Source: Quadrisphaera sp.
GTDB taxonomy: Bacteria; Actinomycetota; Actinomycetes; Actinomycetales; Quadrisphaeraceae
DNA length: 11,494 bases
Reading direction: 5' to 3'
Assembly: GCA_029258695.1 (NCBI GenBank)
Contig: JARIBR010000259.1
Coordinates: 1 to 11,494, forward strand
Position 1 is the first letter of the stretch. Each line of letters begins with the position of its first letter. The position numbers and the translations under genes were made by a program. The notes below the pieces were generated by a model. The model did no database searches. It was given only the letters and a program-made list of their open reading frames with translations, and was not told where the DNA came from. Shown piece after piece: positions 1 through 6,521 of this stretch.

Positions 1-289
1 GCTCGACCAGGGTGTCGGCGCGCGTGAGGGCGGCCACCTCACCGGCCACGGCGGCGAGCAGCTCTCGCTCGCGCGACGTCGGGTAGTACTCGGGGAGCCG
101 GGTGATCTCGTCGAAGAGCTGACCACCTCGCTCGTCGTAGAGCCATGCCGCCGGCAGCCGCTTGGGGCTGGCAGCCAACCCCTCGCGGACGTCGGCGAGC
201 AGGGCGGCCTCCAGCTCCTCGGGCTCGACGTGACGCTCCACGCTCAGCGCGGGCGTGCCCGCAGGCTGGTGGGAGCAGGGCGTGCTCAC
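1..289 (-). CDS. egtD: EgtD, histidine N-alpha-methyltransferase (N-terminal part, cut by window edge)
   Basis: EgtD uses three S-adenosylmethionines to trimethylate the alpha-amino group of histidine, giving hercynine, the betaine precursor of ergothioneine in the cytoplasm. Only the first 96 residues are visible; the gene runs off the left edge. The frame from GTG at 289 reads through a typical EgtD N-terminus: a DVREGL segment near residue 33, then PKRLPAAWLYDERGGQLFDE, then ITRLPEYYPTSRERELL. These match the start of the Methyltransf_33 family (PF10017), whose PEYYPT tyrosine helps form the histidine pocket. The GTG overlaps the egtC stop as GTGA, so translation is probably coupled to egtC. 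I see no strong Shine-Dalgarno sequence, which fits coupling. The identification is firm from both sequence and cluster position; the catalytic domain itself cannot be inspected here. Confidence 0.93.
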   Translation of the reverse strand, partial: MSTPCSHQPAGTPALSVERHVEPEELEAALLADVREGLAASPKRLPAAWLYDERGGQLFDEITRLPEYYPTSRERELLAAVAGEVAALTRADTLVE

Positions 290-984
290 GGCGCCACCAG
301 CCGGTGCTGGGTCACGCCGCTCGCGGTGACGCTCACCAGGGTCGCGTCGGGCACGGCGCTCCAGCGCGGGTCGTCGTCATAGGGCTCGCTGGCCACGGCC
401 ACCCCCTCGTCCGTCTCGAGGACGGCGAGGGTGTCGCCCCACGTGGTGGCCAGCACCTGCTCACCGTCGGCGAGCAGCACGTTCAACCGGGCGGCGGGGT
501 CGGCGACGCCGACCTCGGCCACCCGCTGCCCGAGGGCCGAGGGGTCCTCGAGCAGCCACGCGGCCAGCACGGCGCTGTCGCACACCGACTCGGCGTCGCG
601 CCAGGCCCGCTCGGGCAAGACCGCCCGGTCGACCCGCCCGTTGTGCGAGAGCAACCAGCGCCCGCGGGAGAAGGGCGCGCACGCGCTCTCCTCCGCCGGC
701 ATGCCGACGGTCGCCGAGCGCACCGCCCCGAGCAGGCAGCGCGATCGCACGTGGGGCGCGACCGAGGCCATGGACGCCTCGGCCCACAGCGGGCGGCTCG
801 AGCGCCACCGCGCCGGGACCGGTGAGGCCGGGGACCACCAGCCCACGCCCCACCCGTCGGCGTTGACGGTGCCGTGCGCCTGGTGGCGCGGGGCGTGGCT
901 CTGGGTGAGCAGACCCGTCGGCTGGTCGAGCACCAGGTCGGCCAGGGAACGCTCGGCCCCGAGCCAGGCGGCGTGACGGCACAC
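286..984 (-). CDS. egtC: EgtC, gamma-glutamyl-hercynylcysteine sulfoxide amidohydrolase
   Basis: EgtC is an Ntn-type class II glutamine amidotransferase fold enzyme that removes the gamma-glutamyl group from the sulfoxide made by EgtB, leaving hercynylcysteine sulfoxide. The 232-residue protein begins Met-Cys-Arg-His, so Cys2 becomes the N-terminal nucleophile once the initiator is removed. Family landmarks follow in order: NADGWGVGWW (residues 41-50), the AVRSATVG strand (87-94), LLSHNGRVD (111-119) and a DSAVLAAWLL helix further on. The length is normal for the family. The start is GTG, placed immediately after the egtB stop (TGA then GTG, no gap), and the position of Cys2 confirms it. The 3' end overlaps egtD. 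The context between egtB and egtD separates it from other Ntn amidotransferases such as glutamate synthase domains. Confidence 0.95.
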   Translation of the reverse strand: MCRHAAWLGAERSLADLVLDQPTGLLTQSHAPRHQAHGTVNADGWGVGWWSPASPVPARWRSSRPLWAEASMASVAPHVRSRCLLGAVRSATVGMPAEESACAPFSRGRWLLSHNGRVDRAVLPERAWRDAESVCDSAVLAAWLLEDPSALGQRVAEVGVADPAARLNVLLADGEQVLATTWGDTLAVLETDEGVAVASEPYDDDPRWSAVPDATLVSVTASGVTQHRLVAP

Positions 985-2394
985 TCAGGCACCTCCCACG
1001 TCGTGGGCCAGGCGGAGCCCGGCGAAGATCTGGCGGCGGACCGGCAGGTCCCAGTTGCGGAAGGACGGACGCACCGCGGCACGGCCGGTGGCCCACGACC
1101 CGCCGCGCAGCACGCGGTGGTCGTCGCCGAAGAAGGGAGCGGAGTAGGCGGCGTAGAGCATCGGCGTGAAGCCGGGCCACGGCTGGAGCGATGAGGACGT
1201 CCACTCCCAGACGTCACCGATCATCTGCTCCACCCCGTAGGCCGAGGCGCCCGCCGGGTGGGAGCCCACCGGCGAGGGCCGCATCGCGGTCCCGCCGAGG
1301 GTCGCCAGCCCGGGCGTCGGGGGTGCGTCCCCCCACGGCCAGCGACGCCGGCGCCCGAGCGCGGGGTCCCAGGCGCACGCCTTCTCCCACTCGACCTCGG
1401 TGGGCAGGCGCGCCCCGGCCCACGCGACGTAGGCGACCGCCTCGTGGTACCCGACGTGCTGGACCGGCTCGTCGCCGGGGACCGCCTCGACCGCGCCGAA
1501 GCGACGACGGGTCCAGCCGCCCGCACCGTCGCCGGCCCATCCCATCGGTGCGCTGAGCGCGGCCTCCTCGCGGTGGGCCCAGCCCGCCGCGCTCCACCAG
1601 CGCCGCTGCCGGTAGCCGCCGTCGGCGACGAACCGGGCCCAGGCGGCGTTGGTCACCGGGTGACGGTCGAGGCGGAAGGCGGGGACGTCGACGACGTGCT
1701 GCGCGCTCTCGTTGTCGAGCGCCCACGGCTCGGTGAGCGGGTCGGCGCCGAGCAGGAACTCCCCGCCGGGCACGAGGACCGAGCCGGCGTCACCGGCGGC
1801 CGTCCTGGCTGCGGCTCCCGCGGCCGCCGACCAGGGCTCGCCCCCGTCGGCTCGCTCGACCGCCCCGGCGCCCAGGAGCGGGGGCCCGGGCCGGAGGTTG
1901 TGCGCGGCGAGCATCGTCTCGTCGTGCTGCTGCTCGTGCTGGGCGACCATGCCGGCGACGACGACGGCGCGCTCGGCGGAGCCGTCCATCGCCCCCGGCA
2001 CCCCGCCCGCCGCGGCGCGACTGCCGGCTCCGCCACCGGGGCGCGTGCCGGCGAGGGTGTCGAGCACGCGGGCGCGCACGTCCTGGAGGGTGCGTCGGGC
2101 CGCGGCGGCGTCGAGCAGCGGGAGCGACGTGCGGGTGGAGCGGGGGTGCTCGAAGGCGTCGTAGAGCGCGGCGACCTCCCGCGCGAACACCGGGTCGTAG
2201 CCGCCCTGGCCGATGGCGAGCAGCCAGTGCTCCTCCTGCTGGCCCACGTGCGCGAGGTCCCACACCAGCGGGCCCATCAGCGGTGAGGGCTGCGCGGTCA
2301 GCGCGGTGTCGTCGAACGCCGTCAGGCGCAACGTCTGACGGCGGGCCTCCTCCAGCGCGCTCACGGCGGTCTCCAGCGTGGTGGTCCCGGTCAT
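985..2394 (-). CDS. egtB: EgtB, hercynine oxygenase (sulfoxide synthase)
   Basis: EgtB is a non-heme iron enzyme that couples hercynine, gamma-glutamylcysteine and O2 into gamma-glutamyl-hercynylcysteine sulfoxide. The 469-residue protein has an N-terminal DinB-like domain (about residues 5-165) and a C-terminal formylglycine-generating-enzyme-like domain (about 205-465). The three-histidine iron site is visible as H49 (in WDLAHV) plus H153 and H157 (HEQQHDE). The substrate-binding segment [10 protein letters not shown] carries N447, D449 and R453, with the spacing of N414/D416/R420 of the Mycolicibacterium thermoresistibile enzyme. I cannot place the catalytic tyrosine (Y377 there); Y414, Y417 and W406 are candidates. 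Two Gly/Ala-rich stretches (about 117-138 and 186-205) make the protein longer than the core fold needs. The ATG start overlaps the egtA stop as ATGA. Confidence 0.95.
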   Translation of the reverse strand: MTGTTTLETAVSALEEARRQTLRLTAFDDTALTAQPSPLMGPLVWDLAHVGQQEEHWLLAIGQGGYDPVFAREVAALYDAFEHPRSTRTSLPLLDAAAARRTLQDVRARVLDTLAGTRPGGGAGSRAAAGGVPGAMDGSAERAVVVAGMVAQHEQQHDETMLAAHNLRPGPPLLGAGAVERADGGEPWSAAAGAAARTAAGDAGSVLVPGGEFLLGADPLTEPWALDNESAQHVVDVPAFRLDRHPVTNAAWARFVADGGYRQRRWWSAAGWAHREEAALSAPMGWAGDGAGGWTRRRFGAVEAVPGDEPVQHVGYHEAVAYVAWAGARLPTEVEWEKACAWDPALGRRRRWPWGDAPPTPGLATLGGTAMRPSPVGSHPAGASAYGVEQMIGDVWEWTSSSLQPWPGFTPMLYAAYSAPFFGDDHRVLRGGSWATGRAAVRPSFRNWDLPVRRQIFAGLRLAHDVGGA

Positions 2395-3755
2395 CTCAGC
2401 TCCTCCGCGAGCACGTCGTGGTCAGGTCGGTCGGACGCGGCCGCGTCCAGCACGAGGTCGGCGAGGTCGCGCCCGGAGCCGACGAGCTCGGCCCACCGCT
2501 CGACGTCGAGGCGCAGCGAGGCGGGCGTCGCCCCCAGGGCGGCGGCGACGACCCCGGCGGCCGCCCGCCGCAGCGTGGGGTCACCGAGCCCCCGCCGTGC
2601 GGCCAGCGCCTCGTGGCCCGCCACCGGCGCCACCGCCTCGGCGGCCCGGTCCGCGGCCACGGGGTCGTCCACCACGGCGCTCACCACCGCCGCCAGGCCG
2701 GGCCACCAGCGGGCCGGGACGGTGTCGAGCATCCGGAGCTCGAGCCAGCCGCGCAGGCGCACCGGCGGCCACAGCGTGCTCAGGTGCAGGTCGACGTCCT
2801 CGAGCGTCGCGCACCGTCCGCCCAGGCGGCGCTCACCGGCGAGCCAGGCGCGCAGCGTCACCAGCTCCTCCGGGGGCCGGCTGCGCCCGGCGTCGTCGCG
2901 CACGAGCATCACGGGGGCCTCCAGGGCCAGCTCGGCCCAGGCCTGCGCCGGGTCGTCGCTGCGCGAGAACCAGCGGCAGCGGGCGGGGTCCAGGCGTTGC
3001 CACACCGCCTGGCGCGCGGACCGGTGGCCGCTGTCCCGTCCGCCCAGCATCGGCGAGCAAGCGGACATCGCCGTCAGCACCGGTGCCAGGGCTCTCACGT
3101 GCGCGAGGCGCTGGGCCCACCGCTGGGGCGGGCCGGCGTCGAGGTTGACCTGGAGCGCTGCGGTCGAGCACATCATCGCGGCGCCGTCACGGCCGTGGCC
3201 CGCCACGGCGAAATACGCCTCCATCGCGGCGTAGCGCGAGCCGGGGTTGGTCCGGCGCGGTGCCCTCGCGGGGTCGGCGCCCACGGCGACGGCGACGAGA
3301 CCGGCGCCGGCCAGGGCGTCGTCGACGACCGCGACGTCGCGCTGCAGCGCTGTGACCGCGTCGGCGACGCCGGGGGACGGCGCCGTGGACACCTCGACCT
3401 GACCGCCGGGCTCCAAGGTCACGCGGGATCCTCCCGGCAGGTGCAGGCCGTCGACCGCGCCGCTCACCCGCGACCACGCCGGGCGCACGAGCGGCTCGCC
3501 CGCGTCGAGGACGTGGCGCTCGAGCTCGAGGCCGACGGCTCCCACAGGCCCGGCGCGCAGGGCCGAGGTGACGAGGTGCTCGCGGGCGGCGCCCAGGTCC
3601 AGGGGGAGCGAGGAGCCCCGGGTGAGCAGGTTCCCGGCTGCGCTGTCGCGGTGCTCGGGCGGTGTCGGGTCGACGTCGATGGTGGGCCCCTTCCAGGTCC
3701 GGACGGGCACGAGGCCCCGGGTCGGCGTGGGGCCGCGCGAGCGACCTCGGGTCAA
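2391..3755 (-). CDS. egtA: EgtA, glutamate-cysteine ligase of ergothioneine synthesis
   Basis: EgtA is a GCS2-type ATP-dependent ligase joining glutamate and cysteine into gamma-glutamylcysteine, the sulfur donor used by EgtB. Numbering from the TTG at 3755 (454 residues), family motifs are VGLELERHV (74-82), [11 protein letters not shown] (113-123), the RYAAMEAYF helix (174-182), [13 protein letters not shown] (196-208) and [14 protein letters not shown] (331-344). This is the first gene of the operon and its stop overlaps the egtB start. The start is uncertain. The longest frame opens with TTG at 3755 and a GTG lies at 3710; neither has a convincing Shine-Dalgarno sequence. The first 50 or so residues are low-complexity Pro/Arg-rich and look unlike the family, so the protein may begin later than annotated. 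The function is secure from motifs and neighbours. Confidence 0.9.
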   Translation of the reverse strand: MTRGRSRGPTPTRGLVPVRTWKGPTIDVDPTPPEHRDSAAGNLLTRGSSLPLDLGAAREHLVTSALRAGPVGAVGLELERHVLDAGEPLVRPAWSRVSGAVDGLHLPGGSRVTLEPGGQVEVSTAPSPGVADAVTALQRDVAVVDDALAGAGLVAVAVGADPARAPRRTNPGSRYAAMEAYFAVAGHGRDGAAMMCSTAALQVNLDAGPPQRWAQRLAHVRALAPVLTAMSACSPMLGGRDSGHRSARQAVWQRLDPARCRWFSRSDDPAQAWAELALEAPVMLVRDDAGRSRPPEELVTLRAWLAGERRLGGRCATLEDVDLHLSTLWPPVRLRGWLELRMLDTVPARWWPGLAAVVSAVVDDPVAADRAAEAVAPVAGHEALAARRGLGDPTLRRAAAGVVAAALGATPASLRLDVERWAELVGSGRDLADLVLDAAASDRPDHDVLAEELR

Positions 3756-4088
3756 GCGTGCGCCCGTTCTCGCGTCGTGGCAAGCAGAGCGTCCCGACCC
3801 GTCACAGGACCGACCCGGCGTCGGTGACGGCGGCGCCAGCGCTCGGCCCGGGCCATCGCGTCGTCCTCGTCCCGGTCACTACCCTGGCCACCGCGACCCG
3901 GACCCCGACCACCGCGCTGGCCGGCGCCCACAGCGCGCCTGATCCCTGGACGCAGCGACCCCAGACACCTCTGCTCCGTGCGCTGGCCGCCGCCGCGGCG
4001 ACCGTCGCGCCGGTCCTCGTCCTGCCCACGCCCCCTGCCCCCAGAGCGGACCTGCCACGTGGCCCGCACCCCCTTCGAAGGAGACACC
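3756..4088. other. Intergenic region between divergent egtA and the NmrA-like gene
   Basis: This 333-bp gap should hold the promoter of the egt operon (leftward) and that of the NmrA-like gene (rightward). It is GC-rich, and frames open on both strands read as Arg/Pro/Ala-rich sequence that I do not take as coding. The only rightward -10-like hexamer I found is TACCCT at 3880-3885, without a recognisable -35 box and about 200 bases upstream of the ATG. No clear leftward promoter is visible near either possible egtA start. I see no tRNA, riboswitch fold or repeat here. Confidence 0.5.
4077..4083 (+). promoter_or_regulatory. Shine-Dalgarno site fixing the NmrA-like gene start
   Basis: GAAGGAG lies five bases before the ATG at 4089. 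It is one of the best ribosome binding sites in the window. It rules out the longer open frame, which could begin at 3978 and would add a 37-residue Arg/Pro-rich leader before the Rossmann fold. Confidence 0.85.
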
Positions 4089-4946
4089 ATGATCCTCGTC
4101 ACCGGAGCCACCGGCACCATCGGTCGAGTCCTGCTCGACCAGCTCGCCGCCACCGGAGCCCCGCTGCGCGCGATGACCCGCCACCCCGGCACCGCCGACC
4201 TCCCCCCCGGCGTGGAGGTCGTCACCGGCGACTTCGACGACCCCGCCAGCGTGGAGCGCGCCGTTCAGGGCGCCGAGAAGGTCTTCCTGCTCACCGCCGG
4301 CCCCGAGGGCCCGCGCCACGACGCCACCCTGGCCACCGCCGCGGCCCGCGCCGGGGTGGAGCACATCGTCAAGGTCTCCTCCTACACCCTCGGCGACGAG
4401 TCCGCGAGCGACCCCATCACCACCTGGCACCGCGCCGGCGAGCAGGCTGTCCGTGAGAGCGGGGTGCCCTTCACGTTCTTGCGCCCGACCGCGTTCATGT
4501 CCAACAGCCTCATGTGGGCCGACACCATCGCCAGCCACGACACCGCCTACGCCCCCTACGGCGCTGGGCGCACCACCGTGGTCGACCACCGCGACATCGC
4601 CGCCACCGCAGCCACGGTGCTCACCACCACCGGCCACGCCGGACGCACCTACCCGCTGACCGGCCCGGAAGCCCTCTCGCCCGGCGAGCAGGTCGCCGTC
4701 CTGTCCGACGCCGTCGGCCGACCGCTGCGCTACGTCGAGACCGAGCCCGCCACGGTGCGCACCGCGATGACCGGCGCCGGCATGCCCGACCAGATGGCCG
4801 ACGCCGTCCTGGCGCTGATGGCGACCGCCCTGGAGCCCGCGGCGGCCATCGTCGACCCCGCCGTCCCCACCGTCACCGGCCGACCGGCGACGAGCTTCAC
4901 CACCTGGGCCCACGACTTCCGGGACGCCTTCTCCGGCGCCCGGTAG
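4089..4946 (+). CDS. NmrA-like NAD(P)-binding protein (atypical SDR)
   Basis: The 285-residue protein opens with MILVTGATGTIGRVLLDQL, the Rossmann dinucleotide-binding loop TGATGTIG at residues 5-12. The AMTRHP segment near residue 30 is where NADP specificity is often set, and VVTGDFDDPASVERAV follows. Later come EHIVKVSSYT, then TFLRPTAFMSNSL and VDHRDIAATAATVLT, the pattern of NmrA/TMR-like or quinone-reductase-2-like atypical SDRs. No classical YxxxK catalytic pair is evident, as is usual in this group. Members are NAD(P)H-dependent reductases or redox sensors, and the substrate cannot be named from sequence. The length is normal and the start is set by a strong ribosome binding site. It is divergent from egtA with no evident functional link, and is followed by gene debris. 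Confidence 0.85.
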   Translation: MILVTGATGTIGRVLLDQLAATGAPLRAMTRHPGTADLPPGVEVVTGDFDDPASVERAVQGAEKVFLLTAGPEGPRHDATLATAAARAGVEHIVKVSSYTLGDESASDPITTWHRAGEQAVRESGVPFTFLRPTAFMSNSLMWADTIASHDTAYAPYGAGRTTVVDHRDIAATAATVLTTTGHAGRTYPLTGPEALSPGEQVAVLSDAVGRPLRYVETEPATVRTAMTGAGMPDQMADAVLALMATALEPAAAIVDPAVPTVTGRPATSFTTWAHDFRDAFSGAR

Positions 4947-4991
4947 GCGGCGCAGCGCCGCGACCGTCACGGGAACGGCCCGGGATTCCCG
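4947..4991 (+). terminator. Two hairpins after the NmrA-like gene
   Basis: Directly after the TAG stop is a six-base-pair stem, GCGGCG (4947-4952) with CGCCGC (4956-4961), closed by a three-base loop. A second inverted repeat, CGGGAA (4970-4975) with TTCCCG (4986-4991), follows. The position suits a transcription terminator. There is no T-tract, as is common in high-GC actinobacteria, so the role is inferred. Confidence 0.45.
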
Positions 4992-4995
4992 GCGA

Positions 4996-5125
4996 GGGTG
5001 CTGCGCCGGGGCGTCGAGGGTGGCGTCGACCAGCTCGATCACGGCGCCGAAGAGCTGCGCGGCGCCGGCGTGCTCGGCGTCGGCCACCAGCGTCAGCAGG
5101 AGGGTGGTCACCCGGGTGCCGGGCG
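4996..5125 (-). pseudogene. Unidentified C-terminal gene fragment
   Basis: Read leftward, this stretch encodes a helical, protein-like segment (VTTLLLTLVADAEHAGAAQ, then LFGAVIELVDATLDAP) with good high-GC codon use. It has no N-terminal part. Upstream of it, at about 5125, the sequence changes abruptly into a GNAT gene fragment on the other strand. It could be the tail of a regulator convergent with the NmrA-like gene, but I do not recognise the family. The frame stays open far beyond on both sides, so the boundaries are estimates. Confidence 0.3.
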
Positions 5126-5126
5126 T

Positions 5127-5426
5127 GCTCGCCTCGAGGGTGCGGTGCTGCGCATCGGCCGCCTGGCCGTCGCTCCAGACGTCCAGGGTCTCGGGATCGG
5201 TTCGCGGTTGCTGGCCGCCGTCGAGGCCCACCACCGGCCGTCGGTGAGGACCGCGGAGCTGTTCACCGCGCACCTCATCGTCGCCAACCTGGCGATGTAC
5301 GCCCGCCGCGGCTACCGCGCGCACCGCCGTGAGCCGATGCCCGATGGCGTGGTGCTGATCCATGGGGCCAGGGCCTTCCCGGGTCGCGATCGTGACGGGG
5401 GAGGTGTGCTGGAGACGGACCCGTGA
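5127..5426 (+). pseudogene. GNAT acetyltransferase, C-terminal half only
   Basis: GNAT enzymes transfer an acetyl group from acetyl-CoA to an amine. The visible part starts at the central beta strand (LRIGRLAV) and carries the acetyl-CoA pyrophosphate loop VQGLGIGSRLL. After the helix it continues with AELFTAHLIVANLAMYARRGYR, the usual motif B region in which the ANLxxYxRxGY helix and turn are well conserved, and ends with GVVLIH before TGA at 5424-5426. About 60-70 N-terminal residues expected of the family are missing. In their place the open frame (which could begin at GTG 4998) reads through the antisense of another gene remnant. No ribosome binding site or start codon sits sensibly before the domain. 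I take it as a truncated, non-functional gene. Confidence 0.7.
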
Positions 5427-5768
5427 GCCGCCACGACACGGTCGAGCTCGGCGACGGCGCCACCCGGCGTCCCGACCTCCGTATCGCCGCCCAGCTCCAC
5501 CACGCGCTGGACGGGGCGCCCGCCGTGCGTGCGCGCCGAAGCCCTGTCCCTGCACGACGGCGCCCGCTGTGACCGCCGCGACGTCGGCCATGCTGTGGTC
5601 GGCCGGGCCCCGCTGGTCCAGGGCGACGTGCGGTCCGGGCAGGAGCGGGTCGACGGGGAACACCTCGGACCATCTGGTGATCGCGTGGTCCGCCCGGGCC
5701 TGCAGGTGCGTCACGACGGTGGCGACCGACGGGCTGCCTCCTGTGGAGGCGCTGGCCTCCCGCGTGCC
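5427..5768. other. Unassigned region, probably decayed
   Basis: This 342-bp stretch holds no gene I can support. Rightward, a 49-codon frame starts at GTG 5423 (overlapping the GNAT stop, with GGAG upstream) but matches nothing I know. Leftward, protein-like segments appear in two different frames (for example VELGGDTEVGTPGGAVAEL around 5430-5505, and another toward 5714), as expected of a frameshifted old gene. No hairpin or repeat stands out. Confidence 0.35.
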
Positions 5769-5792
5769 GCGGAACGGAGCGTATCGTTCCGC
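5769..5792. promoter_or_regulatory. Palindromic operator for the TetR regulator
   Basis: Perfect eight-base arms GCGGAACG (5769-5776) and CGTTCCGC (5785-5792) flank an eight-base spacer. The site ends eight bases before the -10 box of the adjacent tetR gene, so it covers the -35 region. Its size, symmetry and place fit a TetR operator used for autorepression. The assignment to this regulator is inferred from proximity. Confidence 0.7.
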
Positions 5793-5800
5793 TTCAGGAC

Positions 5801-5806
5801 TAGGGT
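5801..5806 (+). promoter_or_regulatory. -10 box (TAGGGT) of a leaderless tetR promoter
   Basis: TAGGGT fits the actinobacterial TANNNT consensus and ends six bases before the ATG. That places the predicted transcription start on or next to the A of the start codon. No Shine-Dalgarno sequence precedes the ATG, which supports a leaderless mRNA. The -35 region lies inside the palindrome just upstream. Confidence 0.65.
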
Positions 5807-5812
5807 GGCGTC

Positions 5813-6460
5813 ATGGCCACGTCGAAGGACGTCCCGGAGCCTCGGCTCAGCGGACGACGACCGGAGGCGTCGGTCAACGACGTGCGGGTGCTCGCCGCCG
5901 CGCAGGACGTGCTGACCGTGGCGCCGCAGACCTCGATGAGTGAGATCGCGGCTCGAGCCGGGGTGGGCGTCGGCTCGCTGTACCGGCGGTTCCCGAGCAG
6001 GGACGCGCTCGTGCGACGGCTGCTCGTCGAGGGGATGGACGCGATCGTGGGCGCCGCCCGCGACGCGCTCGAGAGGGTCGACGCCGACCCGTGGGACGCC
6101 TTCGAGGGGTTCGTGCACGAGGCCTCACAGGCCCGCGCGGGGTCGCTGCGGGGCCTGGCGGCGACCCGTCCCGCCGACGAGGAGCTCTACGTCGCGGCCC
6201 GCGGGATGAGCTCGCTGATCGAGGAGGTGCTCACCCGGGCGCAGGCGCGCGGAGCCGTGCGGGCCGACGTCAGCGCCCACGACGTCGGCGTGCTCTTCGA
6301 GATGCTCAGCGCCGTGCGCGTGGGGGGCGCCGCCCGCAGCGACGCCCTGCGCCGCCGCTACGTCCAGCTGCTCCTGCCGGCCTTCCGGGCGCCCGCCGCG
6401 AGCGGGCTGACCGAGCCTGCCGCCTCCTGGGAGGAGATCAGCGCCGCCTGGAGCCCCTGA
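5813..6460 (+). CDS. TetR/AcrR-family transcriptional regulator (SbtR-like C-terminal domain)
   Basis: The 215-residue protein has an N-terminal tail (about 20 residues) and then the TetR DNA-binding domain. The helix-turn-helix reads SMSEIAARAGVGVGSLYRRF, followed by PSRDALVRRLLVEG. The C-terminal ligand domain includes SSLIEEVLTRAQARGAVRADV, typical of the SbtR-like (TetR_C_33) group, so it should be a ligand-released dimeric repressor. The ligand is unknown. The ATG at 5813 follows a leaderless-type promoter and a palindromic operator, indicating autoregulation. The next gene downstream on the same strand, an AlkZ-like glycosylase, starts about 60 bases later and is a likely target by read-through. 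The frame could be entered later, but the promoter geometry favours this start. Confidence 0.9.
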   Translation: MATSKDVPEPRLSGRRPEASVNDVRVLAAAQDVLTVAPQTSMSEIAARAGVGVGSLYRRFPSRDALVRRLLVEGMDAIVGAARDALERVDADPWDAFEGFVHEASQARAGSLRGLAATRPADEELYVAARGMSSLIEEVLTRAQARGAVRADVSAHDVGVLFEMLSAVRVGGAARSDALRRRYVQLLLPAFRAPAASGLTEPAASWEEISAAWSP

Positions 6461-6482
6461 GCCCACCACCACGACATCACCG

Positions 6483-6503
6483 CGGGACCCGGGAGCCGTC
6501 CCG
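6483..6503 (+). repeat. Small inverted repeat before the AlkZ-like gene
   Basis: CGGGAC (6483-6488) pairs with GTCCCG (6498-6503) across nine bases in the short gap between tetR and the AlkZ-like gene, just upstream of the ribosome binding site. It could act as an attenuating stem or a weak terminator. There is no T-tract and no direct evidence of function. Confidence 0.35.
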
Positions 6504-6521
6504 GGGGAGAGGAGCGTGCCG

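Noticed and set aside
145..825. A 226-codon plus-strand frame over egtC and egtD
   Set aside because: It is antisense to egtC and egtD and is Arg/Pro/Gly-rich without a domain.
2283..3827. A 514-codon open frame on the plus strand over egtA
   Set aside because: It is the antisense of egtA and has low-complexity Arg/Gly/His-rich composition with no recognisable domain.
3880..3885. TACCCT as a promoter for the NmrA-like gene
   Set aside because: It fits TANNNT but has no -35 partner and would give a leader of about 200 bases. A single hexamer in 333 bases is weak evidence.
3892..4088. A possible secreted or membrane peptide (LLRALAAAAATVAPVLVLP) upstream of the NmrA-like gene
   Set aside because: The hydrophobic run occurs in a frame that overlaps the NmrA-like gene out of phase. 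It has no ribosome binding site and is flanked by Arg/Pro-rich sequence.
5423..5572. A 49-codon frame overlapping the GNAT stop as GTGA with GGAG upstream
   Set aside because: The start signals are tempting, but the product resembles nothing I know and it follows a gene remnant, so I left it in the unassigned region.
3879..5714. A 611-codon open frame on the minus strand
   Set aside because: It runs antisense through the well-supported NmrA-like gene and is Gly/Arg/Ala-rich there. Only the short stretch near 5000-5125 looks protein-like. Long spurious frames are expected at this GC content.
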